A stretch of 64,000 nt of DNA from Gammaproteobacteria bacterium (GTDB lineage Bacteria; Pseudomonadota; Gammaproteobacteria; Eutrophobiales; Eutrophobiaceae): assembly GCA_030835405.1 (NCBI GenBank), contig JAURPG010000021.1, positions 1 through 64,000 on the forward strand, written 5' to 3'. Positions 27,921 through 36,987 of the stretch are shown here, piece by piece; within the stretch, counting starts at the first letter, position 1, and each line of letters opens with the position of its first letter. Below the pieces are notes generated by a model that worked only from the letters and a program-made list of their open reading frames with translations, was not told the DNA's origin and searched no databases. Made by a program: the position numbers and the translations under genes.

Positions 27921-29795
27921 ATGCGTTTAGCCAATAAACAGCTTTTATTTCCTGCTCTGCTTTGTTTGACAATTGTGGTCTACTGGGGAGGATTAGATAG
28001 TCACTTTATCCTTGATGATTTTTATAATCTCCAGGGTCTCTCTGAGGTTGATAAGCATGGTTATCTATACTATATCTTCACAAATGGATTTGCAGGGGCA
28101 GGTGGCAGGCCAATCTCATTATTAAGCTTCGCCGTACAGCATTCCTCTTGGCCAGATTTTCCAATTGATTTCAAAATAATAAATTTAATCATACACCTGA
28201 TTAATGGATTATTAATCTATGGAATATCAGGATATATATGGCGCCTGACAGGCCAAAAAAAAGAAAATGCTTTCTTATTTCAAATAATCGTAGCTGGACT
28301 CTGGTTGCTTCATCCCATTCAGACCAATACCGTTCTGTATACTGTCCAGCGTATGACGCAATTGTCAGCTTTTTTCTGCTTTCTTGGGATGTTAGCTTAT
28401 ATCAAGGCACGAACGAAGTATGAGGTGCCACCATTACGTTGCGCAATATTTATATATTTATCTGTCTTTGGATGTACCTTACTTGCCGTATTGAGCAAGG
28501 AAAACGGCATCCTGTTACCGCTATTTATAATGTTGTTTGAATGGTTGATTTTTACGGGTAGGCAAAAACAACCAGCCATACGAAAACATGTGTTTATTGC
28601 GACCGGGTTACCGATTGTTACATTTCTTGGTTACTTATTCCTCAAGCGAGAAGGCTTGATTCAGGCATTTGATATCAGGGTATTTACAGCTGGCGAACGA
28701 GTTATGACTGAATTCGTGGTATTGATGGATTACATCAGACATATCCTGTTGCCCAGACCTTCAACCTTTTCATTGTTTCATGACAATTATCCTGTATCTA
28801 CCGGGATGTTGGAACCAGGCACTACATTAATGGCATTAGTCCTTTTAGCATCACTAATAATCATATCGTTATATTACAAAAAAAAATATGTAATCCCCGC
28901 GTTTGGAATGTTGTTTTTTTTGACTGGACATGTCCTCGAAGCAGGACCACTAAGTTTGAATTTGTATTTTGAACATAGAAATTATCTTCCATCCATGGGG
29001 ATCATGTTGATTCCGGGCTTTATTGTCGCAAACGGCTGGCAGCATAATAAATTTAAAATATCAAAACTGTTGTTTATTACATTTTATTTAATCTTGCTGA
29101 CAGGCATAACTTATGAGCAGGCCAGGCTTTGGAGCAATTCACTAAATCATCTGACAGTTTGGAGCCAAAATAATCCTGGCTCAAACTCGGCGCAAAATGC
29201 ACTCGCCACAGAATATGTGCGACTACATGATTTTGAAAATGCTGAAGAGATCCTTAATGGCCTGGCTGCTAATAATAAAAATGATATCTATCCATTAATT
29301 CGACTATTTCATGTTCAATCTTGTTATACACAAAACATTGACAGGGCAACGGCGACAGCAAATGCGTTGCTTGACCGATCGGTTAAGGAGCTAAATTATA
29401 ATTTGGCATCACTTTCTGCCTTTGATATTTTGCTATTGGACATTACCAATGGCAATTGTCCTCAAGTGGATACTGAATTATTGGAGGACATATTCACCAT
29501 ACTGATAAATAATCCAGACTCTAATCTTGATAAAGGGATATTATATGAACTGCTTTCAACATTGACGTTTTTTCAGGGTGATATCACAGCATCATTCAGT
29601 ATTTTACGGAAATCAATATCAACGAGATTTGATATTGAGACCAGGTTGAGAGAAATTTATTTATTAGAAATGTTAGGACGATTCGAAGAAAGACAAGATG
29701 CAGTAATACGGTTAGAGCAAGATTTGGCAACAAAACCAATATTACTGGCGGCAATAAAGAATCGATTATCAGTCTTTAAAGAGAATACAAATTAA
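27921..29795 (+). CDS. TMTC-like GT-C membrane protein with C-terminal TPR-like region
   Basis: A 624-residue protein with ~10-12 membrane helices (to ~410) and a helical, TPR-like C-terminal domain containing paired helices such as FENAEEILNGLAANN. The first extracytoplasmic loop has the acidic pair Asp32-Asp33 (LDDFYNL) expected for a GT-C enzyme, followed by GGRPIS and the HPIQTNTVLYTVQRMTQLSA block (131-150) shared with TMTC proteins, which are O-mannosyltransferases in animals, and with many bacterial proteins of unknown function. Its place directly after pilA mirrors the pilin oligosaccharyl- or glycosyltransferases TfpO/TfpW in Pseudomonas, although it is not clearly homologous to them. 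A pilin-modifying role is inference from position. Confidence 0.7.
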   Translation: MRLANKQLLFPALLCLTIVVYWGGLDSHFILDDFYNLQGLSEVDKHGYLYYIFTNGFAGAGGRPISLLSFAVQHSSWPDFPIDFKIINLIIHLINGLLIYGISGYIWRLTGQKKENAFLFQIIVAGLWLLHPIQTNTVLYTVQRMTQLSAFFCFLGMLAYIKARTKYEVPPLRCAIFIYLSVFGCTLLAVLSKENGILLPLFIMLFEWLIFTGRQKQPAIRKHVFIATGLPIVTFLGYLFLKREGLIQAFDIRVFTAGERVMTEFVVLMDYIRHILLPRPSTFSLFHDNYPVSTGMLEPGTTLMALVLLASLIIISLYYKKKYVIPAFGMLFFLTGHVLEAGPLSLNLYFEHRNYLPSMGIMLIPGFIVANGWQHNKFKISKLLFITFYLILLTGITYEQARLWSNSLNHLTVWSQNNPGSNSAQNALATEYVRLHDFENAEEILNGLAANNKNDIYPLIRLFHVQSCYTQNIDRATATANALLDRSVKELNYNLASLSAFDILLLDITNGNCPQVDTELLEDIFTILINNPDSNLDKGILYELLSTLTFFQGDITASFSILRKSISTRFDIETRLREIYLLEMLGRFEERQDAVIRLEQDLATKPILLAAIKNRLSVFKENTN

Positions 29796-29800
29796 AGAAT

Positions 29801-30658
29801 ATGAATAAAAAAATAAGCATTATTCTGCCTGCCAGAAACGAATCAGTTTCTCTTGAAAAGTTGATTCCTGAACTGAAACAAGAGTTTTCTAATATCGAAA
29901 TAATTATTGTAAATGATGGCTCTACAGACCAGACGTTAGAGGTCGCTCAAAAACATGATGTGCAAATTGTTAATCATCCCTATCCCAAGGGTAATGGTGC
30001 TGCGGTTAAGTCCGGTGCCAGGGCAGCCACAGGAGATATTCTTGTGTTTATGGATGCAGATGGCCAGCATCAACCTAAAGAAATACAAAAACTACTGGCA
30101 AAAATGGTTCAGGGTTATGACATGGTGGTTGGCTGTCGTTCAAATAAGGCACAGGCAAATTGGATGAGACTGATTTTAAATAAAGTTTATAATTTTCTCG
30201 CGTCATGGATAACTGCTCAAAAAATTTATGATTTAACGTCGGGCTTCAGGGTCGTTGACGCCATGAAATTCAAAGAGTTCCTGCATTTACTGCCAAATGG
30301 TTTCTCCTATCCAACGACTATTACAATGGCATTTTTTCGTGCCGGTTATAGTATTTCATATACTAATGTTGATGTGCTGCAAAGAACCGGCACAAGTCAT
30401 ATCCGACCGATTAAAGATGGGGTGAGGTTCTTTTTGATTATCTTCAAGGTTGGGACACTATACTCACCATTAAAATTTTTTGTCCCCATAAGTTTTATTG
30501 TGTTTATTACTGGCGTTTCATATTACCTATACACTTTTTTTACCCAGGGAAGGTTTACAAACATGAGTGCCTTGCTGATAACAACATCTCTTTTAATATT
30601 TTTTATTGGAATTGTTTCAGAGCAGCTTACGATGTTGTTTTACAGGGACAAGAAGTAA
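29801..30658 (+). CDS. GT2 glycosyltransferase, polyprenyl-phosphate sugar synthase type
   Basis: A 285-residue GT2 enzyme: ISIILPARNESVSL at the N-terminus, NDGSTDQT, and the metal-binding D85-A-D87 followed by GQHQPKEI. The C-terminal ~70 residues contain two membrane helices. This form is typical of enzymes that transfer a sugar from a nucleotide donor to polyprenyl phosphate. It starts 5 nt after the TMTC-like gene, so the two are probably expressed together, and it could make that enzyme's donor. The sugar is unknown. Confidence 0.82.
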   Translation: MNKKISIILPARNESVSLEKLIPELKQEFSNIEIIIVNDGSTDQTLEVAQKHDVQIVNHPYPKGNGAAVKSGARAATGDILVFMDADGQHQPKEIQKLLAKMVQGYDMVVGCRSNKAQANWMRLILNKVYNFLASWITAQKIYDLTSGFRVVDAMKFKEFLHLLPNGFSYPTTITMAFFRAGYSISYTNVDVLQRTGTSHIRPIKDGVRFFLIIFKVGTLYSPLKFFVPISFIVFITGVSYYLYTFFTQGRFTNMSALLITTSLLIFFIGIVSEQLTMLFYRDKK

Positions 30659-30930
30659 AGAAAAGCAAGCGCTCGTGCTAATAAATCAGATTTATCTGTC
30701 TATTCAATATATCTAAATTAACCGATATAACAGTAGCAGAAATAAAGATAATATCTGTAAAAGAAACTGGAACAGTATTCAGGTTTAAAAGATATATGCA
30801 TTTTCATTCTATGACTGGGGAAAGTTAATGATTAATAAACTGCCGGGTTTGATGTCTTACGGTTGGTGATAATATAATTTTATTGTTTTTTAATTTAATA
30901 CTCTTTTACGGGTACTAAAAGATTTAATCT

Positions 30931-32130
30931 ATGAAAGTACTGGTTGTCACTTCGACATTTCCCAGGTGGGACTCAGATACAGAACCATCATTTGTCTTTG
31001 AACTTTGCAGATATTTGTGTGAACAAGGCATGCAAATAGACGTTCTGGCGCCGCATTGTCATCAAGCTAGGAAATATGAACAAATGGATGAAGTTCGGGT
31101 TTATCGCTTCAGTTATTTCATCCATCGCTGGCAGAACCTGGCATACCAGGGCGGGATAATGGCTAAACTCAGGAGCCATCCGACCAATTATATGCAAGTC
31201 CCCTTTTTCATTGTCGCTCAATTATTTGCTGTTATAAATCGTTTAAGGTCAGAAAAATATGATGTGGTCCATTGCCACTGGCTCATACCTCAGGGACTGG
31301 TATGTGTATTAGCCAGGTTATTAACAGGTAAAAAACAGACAGGACTTGTATGTACATCACATGGAGGAGACTTGTTTTCATTAAAGAACAGAATATTTGT
31401 TTATTTAAAGCGCTTTATTACAAAAAATATTGATGAGTTATATGTGGTGAGTAATGCGATGATGGATTACGCATTATCTTTAGGTATAAATGCCGAAAAA
31501 ATATCCGTTAAGCCTATGGGGGTTGATCTCAAATACCGGTTTAAAGCAGTTGAAACTGTTCAGCGTGATCAAAACAGGATTATCTTTGTTGGCAGACTGG
31601 TTGAGAAAAAAGGCGTGGAGTATCTTTTGGATGCATTTAACCAGGTAAAGCTGAATCATCCTGATTCAAGATTGTTGATTCTAGGTGATGGACCATTGCG
31701 TCAAAGCCTGGAAATGAAATCTAAAATGCTGGGACTTCATAATTCTGTACAATTTATGGGTGGCATCAGCAGTGAAGAGTTGGCTGCATACTATAGCTCT
31801 GCAGGTATAGCCGTTGTACCATCCATTATTACTCCATCCGGAGACCAGGAAGGTCTGGGATTAGTGATTATTGAGGCCATGGGCTGTGGTTGTGCGGTGG
31901 TTGCCACAGATTTGCCGGCAGTGCGAGATGTTATAGATGAAAAAACAGGTGTACTGGTTCAACCCGGTAACGCAAATCAACTGGCAGAAAAATTAGTCTT
32001 TTTGATTAACAACCGAGATTATCGAAAGCAAATTGCAGTAAGAGGAAACGAGCAAGTGAATAGTCATTTTAGTTGGGATAACTGTGGTCAACGTTATTAT
32101 AAAGCGTTGATGGAGTTTAAACGCGACTAA
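30931..32130 (+). CDS. GT4 family glycosyltransferase
   Basis: A 399-residue GT-B enzyme of family GT4. It has an N-terminal acceptor domain (VVTSTFPRWDSDTEPSFV), the DVVHCHWLIPQG motif and a C-terminal donor domain with IIFVGRLVEKKGVEYLLDAF and the EGLGLVIIEAMGCGCAVVAT nucleotide-sugar binding block with its conserved E-x7-E spacing. No membrane anchor. It stands alone: 272 bp separate it from the preceding gene and it converges on galE. That upstream 272-bp stretch is AT-rich and I see no gene or firm promoter in it. Confidence 0.88.
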   Translation: MKVLVVTSTFPRWDSDTEPSFVFELCRYLCEQGMQIDVLAPHCHQARKYEQMDEVRVYRFSYFIHRWQNLAYQGGIMAKLRSHPTNYMQVPFFIVAQLFAVINRLRSEKYDVVHCHWLIPQGLVCVLARLLTGKKQTGLVCTSHGGDLFSLKNRIFVYLKRFITKNIDELYVVSNAMMDYALSLGINAEKISVKPMGVDLKYRFKAVETVQRDQNRIIFVGRLVEKKGVEYLLDAFNQVKLNHPDSRLLILGDGPLRQSLEMKSKMLGLHNSVQFMGGISSEELAAYYSSAGIAVVPSIITPSGDQEGLGLVIIEAMGCGCAVVATDLPAVRDVIDEKTGVLVQPGNANQLAEKLVFLINNRDYRKQIAVRGNEQVNSHFSWDNCGQRYYKALMEFKRD

Positions 32131-32157
32131 TCCGGGTTTAGTGTTTAGTCCTGTGAT

Positions 32158-33144
32158 TCATCTGTTATCATTATGCCAGTTCCATGCGCTGGTTAATATG
32201 GTATCTAGATCTGAATTCTGAGGGTTAAAGCCAAGTTCCTGTTTGGCTTTACTTGCATTTGCAACCAGAGCAGGGGGGTCTCCGGGACGACGGGGGGAAA
32301 TACAGGTTTTTATCGGTTTTCCTGTTACCAGCTTTGCCGCATTGATGATTTCCTGTACCGAATAACCTGTTTCAGATCCAAGGTTATAAAAGCCTGAAGG
32401 ATTACCTTCCTGTAAATATTGTAATGCCCGAAGATGGGCATCGGCGAGATCATTTACATGAATATAGTCTCGAATACAGGTACCGTCAGGCGTCTCGTAA
32501 TCATTTCCATATATTTCTATTTCAGGTATTTTGCCATCTGCAGCGTTAAGGATTAGTGGTATCAGGTGTGTTTCAGGGTCGTGTGAATCGCCTATCTCGC
32601 CATCCAGATCAGCCCCTGCAGCATTAAAGTAGCGTAGCGAGATAAACTTTAGCTGCCCCCCTGCAGCCAAATCTTCCAGCATGGTTTCGATGATGGCTTT
32701 AGTATTGCCATAGGGATTTACGGGTTGTTTTTTATGAGATTCTGTTAAAGGTAATGTATCAGGTTCGCCGTATACTGCGCAGGTACTTGAAAAAATAAAC
32801 TTCTCAATACCATGTTCTAGCATGACCCGAAGCAGTGTATATGTACCAACAACATTATTTTGATAATAAAGTATGGGGTTGTTGACAGATTCACCAACAT
32901 AGGCAAATGCAGCAAAATGCATGATTGCATCAGGCTGATATTTTTTTATAACCTCACCCAGCCTGTCAGGGTCAAGGATGTCGCCTTTTTCCAATGGTCC
33001 CCATTTCACGGCCCAGTCATGACCTCTGGATAAATTGTCATAGACCACAGGTAAATACCCAACATTGGCCAGGAGTTTACAGGCATGGCTACCAATATAG
33101 CCTGCACCGCCGGTGACAATGATAGTTTTATTTTCTGCAGTCAT
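32158..33144 (-). CDS. galE: GalE, UDP-glucose 4-epimerase
   Basis: The enzyme interconverts UDP-glucose and UDP-galactose (some homologues also act on the N-acetyl forms). The 328 residues show the extended SDR fold: NAD-binding GGAGYIGSH near the N-terminus, SSTCAVYG, and the catalytic YGNTK. Length is normal. It is divergent from the HTH regulator and shares a 137-bp intergenic region containing AGAACATAA-type operator elements, so it may be controlled by that regulator. It would supply galactose units to the polysaccharide island. Confidence 0.92.
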   Translation of the reverse strand: MTAENKTIIVTGGAGYIGSHACKLLANVGYLPVVYDNLSRGHDWAVKWGPLEKGDILDPDRLGEVIKKYQPDAIMHFAAFAYVGESVNNPILYYQNNVVGTYTLLRVMLEHGIEKFIFSSTCAVYGEPDTLPLTESHKKQPVNPYGNTKAIIETMLEDLAAGGQLKFISLRYFNAAGADLDGEIGDSHDPETHLIPLILNAADGKIPEIEIYGNDYETPDGTCIRDYIHVNDLADAHLRALQYLQEGNPSGFYNLGSETGYSVQEIINAAKLVTGKPIKTCISPRRPGDPPALVANASKAKQELGFNPQNSDLDTILTSAWNWHNDNR

Positions 33145-33208
33145 TGAACAAAAAAATATATATATCAGTTAGTTGAAGTGTTAAGAAGTATGCAATCATA
33201 CCTCAATT

Positions 33209-33218
33209 CAGAACATAA
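33209..33218 (+). promoter_or_regulatory. Extra operator half-site upstream of the HTH regulator
   Basis: CAGAACATAA is an exact direct repeat of ten bases of the right arm of the inverted repeat at 33244-33272. The two copies start 52 bp apart, close to five helical turns, which fits a further bound protomer on the same DNA face. It lies ~65 bp upstream of the galE start on the opposite strand. Confidence 0.5.
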
Positions 33219-33243
33219 GTAATTGACAGGATAATAACCATTG

Positions 33244-33272
33244 TTTTATGTTCTGTAAAACAGAACATAAAA
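33244..33272. promoter_or_regulatory. Inverted-repeat operator before the HTH regulator
   Basis: A perfect 13-bp inverted repeat, TTTTATGTTCTGT / ACAGAACATAAAA, with a 3-nt AAA centre. It ends immediately before the ribosome-binding site (AAGGCGAAGAA) of the regulator gene, so a protein bound here would block its transcription or initiation. Length and symmetry are those of a dimeric winged-helix operator; autoregulation is the simplest reading. Confidence 0.7.
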
Positions 33273-33281
33273 GGCGAAGAA

Positions 33282-33833
33282 ATGTCCTTATTTGATGGAT
33301 TAATTACGTCAAAGATGCGGGTGAGAATACTCATGCGGTTATTTCTTAATCCCGATCAACAGGTATATATCCGCGAACTGGCGGATGAAATGCAGGTCTC
33401 TCCCAGCCAGGTCAGTGATGAACTTAAAAAGTTATCTGAATCAGATCTATTGCATGCAAAAAAAGTAGGACGTCAGATTAATTTCAGTGCGAATCAAGCC
33501 CACCCCCTCTACCCGGAATTACATTCAATGGTTAAAAAGTCGCTTGGGATGGACACGATACTGGATAGTATTCTTGAGCGACTTGGTAATGTTGAAAAGA
33601 TTTTGTTATTAGACGATTACGCCATGGGAAAGGATACAGGAATTATTGATCTCGTACTTGTAGGAAAAATAGATAAGGAAAACCTGGACGACATCGTAAA
33701 TAAAACCGAGAAATACCTGAAGCGTAAAATCAGGACACTAATATTAAGCTTGAATGAATATTTGAAACTTGAAGCAGATTTAAGGAAACGTCCTATGCTG
33801 GAATTATGGAATCAGAATAATATCAGCTCCTGA
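33282..33833 (+). CDS. Winged-helix regulator with a nucleotidyltransferase-like C-terminal domain
   Basis: A 183-residue protein. Residues ~1-75 form an ArsR/MarR-type winged helix (SKMRVRILMRLFLNPDQQ; YIRELADEMQVSPSQVSDEL). Residues ~100-183 resemble a minimal nucleotidyltransferase fold, with the usual G-x-D-S-x-x-D-L region appearing as GKDTGIIDLVLVG. Catalysis looks unlikely; a sensing role is possible. Proteins of this design are common at the head of bacterial O-antigen and exopolysaccharide clusters. A long inverted repeat directly precedes the gene, and the Wzm/Wzt exporter genes follow on the same strand, so it probably controls the island and itself. Ligand unknown. Confidence 0.75.
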   Translation: MSLFDGLITSKMRVRILMRLFLNPDQQVYIRELADEMQVSPSQVSDELKKLSESDLLHAKKVGRQINFSANQAHPLYPELHSMVKKSLGMDTILDSILERLGNVEKILLLDDYAMGKDTGIIDLVLVGKIDKENLDDIVNKTEKYLKRKIRTLILSLNEYLKLEADLRKRPMLELWNQNNISS

Positions 33834-33875
33834 TATTTGAGATATCTGATAAAGGTTTATTAAAGAATTATATAT

Positions 33876-34727
33876 ATGAAAAATTCCCCAATCGAAAGAA
33901 AAATATATAGTAATGAACCATTACTAAAAGATCCTAAGCAGCTGTTTAGACAAATGATTATGGATCTGTCAAATTCCAGGGAGCTGGCCTGGAGGTTACT
34001 GGTTCGTAATATTAGCGCCCAATATCGCCAATCTTTGCTGGGGTATATCTGGGCAATATTACCTCCGATTTTTGTAACCGCGATATGGGTATTTTTAAAC
34101 AGTAAAAAAATAATCCAGTTTAGTGTAGTTGATATTCCATATCCAGTTTTTGTATTGACAGGTACTGTGGTATGGCAGTCGTTTGTGGATTCTATTCTGA
34201 TCCCATTAAAATTAATCAATCAATCACAGCCGATGCTGGCAAAAATTAACTTCCCAAGAGAATCACTAATATTGGCAAGTTTGGGTGAAATTTTATTTAA
34301 TCATTTAATACGCTTGTCTGTTTTATTTATATTTCTTTTTTTTTATGAATTTAATATACCCTTAACTACCTGGCTTGCACCAATTGGCATGCTTTCCATA
34401 ATAATTATGGGCATGGCAATAGGTGTGTTATTAACACCACTGGGAATGTTATATGACGATGTTGAACGAGGAGTCCAGTTAGGAGTGCAGGCCTGGTTTT
34501 TTTTGACACCTGTAATCTATTCAGTTCCAGATACATCATCCCATTTAGTATTATTCAATCCCATTGGCCCATTACTTGTCACAACGCGTGAATTCTTAAC
34601 AACAGGTCAGTTTCAATATATGCCTGCCTTCATGATTTATAGTATTTTGGGATTAATTCTTTTATTCATTGGTTGGGTAATATTCAGATTATCGCTACCC
34701 CATATACTATCCAGAATAAGTGCATAG
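33876..34727 (+). CDS. wzm: Wzm-type ABC transporter permease for polysaccharide export
   Basis: A 283-residue ABC-2 type permease with six membrane helices and the N-terminal amphipathic region before RNISAQYRQSLLGYIWAILP, which is typical of O-antigen and capsule exporters (Wzm, RfbA, TagG). It exports a finished lipid-linked glycan to the periplasm together with the ATPase encoded 9 nt downstream. The presence of this pair, with no Wzx or Wzy gene in the cluster, indicates the ABC-dependent pathway. Confidence 0.9.
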   Translation: MKNSPIERKIYSNEPLLKDPKQLFRQMIMDLSNSRELAWRLLVRNISAQYRQSLLGYIWAILPPIFVTAIWVFLNSKKIIQFSVVDIPYPVFVLTGTVVWQSFVDSILIPLKLINQSQPMLAKINFPRESLILASLGEILFNHLIRLSVLFIFLFFYEFNIPLTTWLAPIGMLSIIIMGMAIGVLLTPLGMLYDDVERGVQLGVQAWFFLTPVIYSVPDTSSHLVLFNPIGPLLVTTREFLTTGQFQYMPAFMIYSILGLILLFIGWVIFRLSLPHILSRISA

Positions 34728-34736
34728 ATATTGCCC

Positions 34737-35942
34737 ATGACAAAAGATACTCTAATATCAGTTGAAGACTTATCTAAAAAGTTTTGCCGCTCTTTAAAAC
34801 ATTCACTTTGGTACGGAATACAGGATATATCTCATGAATTAGTAAAATCTTCAGATCAAAACCTGATTTTGAGAGATGAAGAGTTCTGGGTATTGGAAAA
34901 TATTTCATTTGAGTTGAGGCGCGGTGAATGTCTGGGTTTAATAGGGGCAAATGGTGCTGGCAAGAGCACGTTATTAAAAATATTAAATGGGTTGATAAAA
35001 CCAGATGTCGGGAAAATTACAATATGGGGAAATGTTGGAGCTTTAATTGAGTTGGGCTCAGGCATTAATCCAATACTGACTGGTAGGGAAAATATATATA
35101 TAAACGGTGCAGTGCTTGGGCTTGGTAAAAAAGAAGTCGATGAAAAATTAGATTCTATAATTGAATTCGCAGAACTAAAGGACTCCATAGATGCCCCGGT
35201 GAAAAATTATTCTACCGGTATGAAAGTCAGGTTGGGTTTTGCCATAGCGGCACAGATTAAACCGGATATATTAATTATTGACGAAGTCCTGTCTGTCGGT
35301 GATGTGGGATTTCAAGCGAAGTGTTTTAATCATATATGTGACCTTCTGGATTCAACAGCCATTATCCTGGTGTCACATTCAATGCAACAGATTTCCAGAT
35401 TATGCACACACTCTCTGCATTTACATAGTGGCAAGATTAAATATCTTGGTGATGATGTAGGTGCATCTGTGGCAAGTTATTACAAGCATTCGCACTTAAA
35501 TCAGTCCATATTTGAATTTGGAGAAGGGCAGGCAGAGATTCACCGGGTGGACATAGAAAGTGATCAGACACTAAACCCATCAGTCATTAATTCCGGGGAA
35601 TCATTAAAGATACATGTGACCTTCAGCGCAGACAGTGACATAAAAAACCTATCTATAGGGTTTGTATTTTCATCTGAGGGACTGGTAGGCGTGTTGTCAT
35701 GTTTATCCAATCTGGATGGATTTCAAATTCAAAATAACGGAAAACAAATGACAATAACCGCAAATCTAGGTGCTATTAGGCTAAACCCAGGAACATATTG
35801 GTTAAGAGTGGGGATATTGGCAGATAATTTTGGAAAAATACTGGTACGCAAAGACAATATAAAAAGTTTCATTGTAAAAGGCCCCATCGTTCAATGGGCT
35901 CCGGTTCAATGGCGAGCAGATTGGAAAATTAATCCCACCTAA
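34737..35942 (+). CDS. wzt: Wzt-type ABC transporter ATPase with carbohydrate-binding domain
   Basis: A 401-residue ATPase partner of the permease. Walker A GANGAGKST is at 70-78, the signature YSTGMKVRLG near 165, and Walker B ILIIDEVLSVGD near 185. The extra ~140 C-terminal residues have the beta-rich character of the Wzt C-terminal domain, which in characterised O-antigen exporters recognises a modification at the non-reducing end of the glycan. The ATG at 34737 is preferred to the TTG at 34731. A terminal modification is therefore expected, and the methyl- and sulfotransferase genes downstream are candidates to make it. Confidence 0.9.
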   Translation: MTKDTLISVEDLSKKFCRSLKHSLWYGIQDISHELVKSSDQNLILRDEEFWVLENISFELRRGECLGLIGANGAGKSTLLKILNGLIKPDVGKITIWGNVGALIELGSGINPILTGRENIYINGAVLGLGKKEVDEKLDSIIEFAELKDSIDAPVKNYSTGMKVRLGFAIAAQIKPDILIIDEVLSVGDVGFQAKCFNHICDLLDSTAIILVSHSMQQISRLCTHSLHLHSGKIKYLGDDVGASVASYYKHSHLNQSIFEFGEGQAEIHRVDIESDQTLNPSVINSGESLKIHVTFSADSDIKNLSIGFVFSSEGLVGVLSCLSNLDGFQIQNNGKQMTITANLGAIRLNPGTYWLRVGILADNFGKILVRKDNIKSFIVKGPIVQWAPVQWRADWKINPT

Positions 35943-35952
35943 AAGAAACTTT

Positions 35953-36972
35953 ATGATGAATCCAATTAAAGCCCGAACTGACTCGCTAGACAAGAAGAAA
36001 TTCTTTATACATATCGGCACCCCAAAGACCGGGTCGACATCACTGGAAAAATTTTTGTATGAAAACAGGGGCGTATTAAAGACCCAAGGATATCTGTATC
36101 CGGAAGAAACCATCAGGGGTTATGGTCATCACGATATAGCTTATCTGGCGAGCGGTACATACCCGAGGTGGGCAACCCCACAGCAAAGATCATTATCGGA
36201 ATTAATAAATAGTCTTAGATGTGAAACAGGTAACCATAATGATAAAAAGATTATTCTGAGCAGTGAGATATTTTATTTGTTAGCCAATCCCAATGATGTG
36301 GCAAAAGTAATCGAAAGTCTTGGGTTCCAAATACAAGATGTTCAGACTATTGTCTATCTGAGAAGACAGGATGAAGCGCATCAGTCATGGTATAACCAAA
36401 AGGTCAAGGCCCAGGGATACACAGGAAATATTCATGATTCAATTAAGGAATCCTGGGAATTATGGGATTACCAGAAATCTCTTGGGCCCTGGAGTAAGAC
36501 TTTTGGAAAAGAAAACATAATTCTTCGAGCATATGAAACCGAATCATTAATTGGGCAGGATATACGCAGTGATTTTATTCATTGTCTGGGTATTGCCATA
36601 GATAAGCTTGTGTTTTCAGAAGAGAATATAAATTCCCGGTTATGCCGTGATTTGCTTGAATTTCAAAGACATATAAATACATTGCCGATTTCGTTTATCA
36701 AAAAACGAAAATATATGAACAAGTTAATTGAGCTGACAAATGCTTCGAAAGATAACGATAAACTTTCAGATACACCACTACTATCGATAAAGCAGAGAAA
36801 AGAGATCATGAATGCTTATGATGTGACAAATAAATATGTTGCCAGGGAGTATATGAATACAGATCAATTATTTGAATCTTCAATACGCGGTGAAGTACAA
36901 GATGTGGAAGTTGAGACATCATTATCATTAAAAAAACTGTCTTATATTTTATATTGGATATTATTCAGGTAA
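35953..36972 (+). CDS. PAPS-dependent sulfotransferase family protein (first)
   Basis: A 339-residue protein with the sulfotransferase P-loop that binds the 5'-phosphosulfate, FIHIGTPKTGSTSLEKFL (P-loop residues 23-30), and a 3'-phosphate-binding strand IVYLRRQDEAHQSWYNQ around 133-149. Members transfer sulfate from PAPS to glycans or lipids. It directly follows wzt (10 nt). Bacterial sulfotransferases in polysaccharide clusters are uncommon but known. The acceptor cannot be deduced. No PAPS-synthesis gene is in the window, so the donor must come from general sulfate assimilation. Confidence 0.78.
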   Translation: MMNPIKARTDSLDKKKFFIHIGTPKTGSTSLEKFLYENRGVLKTQGYLYPEETIRGYGHHDIAYLASGTYPRWATPQQRSLSELINSLRCETGNHNDKKIILSSEIFYLLANPNDVAKVIESLGFQIQDVQTIVYLRRQDEAHQSWYNQKVKAQGYTGNIHDSIKESWELWDYQKSLGPWSKTFGKENIILRAYETESLIGQDIRSDFIHCLGIAIDKLVFSEENINSRLCRDLLEFQRHINTLPISFIKKRKYMNKLIELTNASKDNDKLSDTPLLSIKQRKEIMNAYDVTNKYVAREYMNTDQLFESSIRGEVQDVEVETSLSLKKLSYILYWILFR

Positions 36973-36987
36973 AGACAAGGGCAATAT

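Noticed and set aside
30659-30930. Possible small gene or RNA in the 272-bp gap before the GT4 gene
   Set aside because: Only short frames without ribosome-binding sites and one weak imperfect palindrome near 30664; nothing could be supported.
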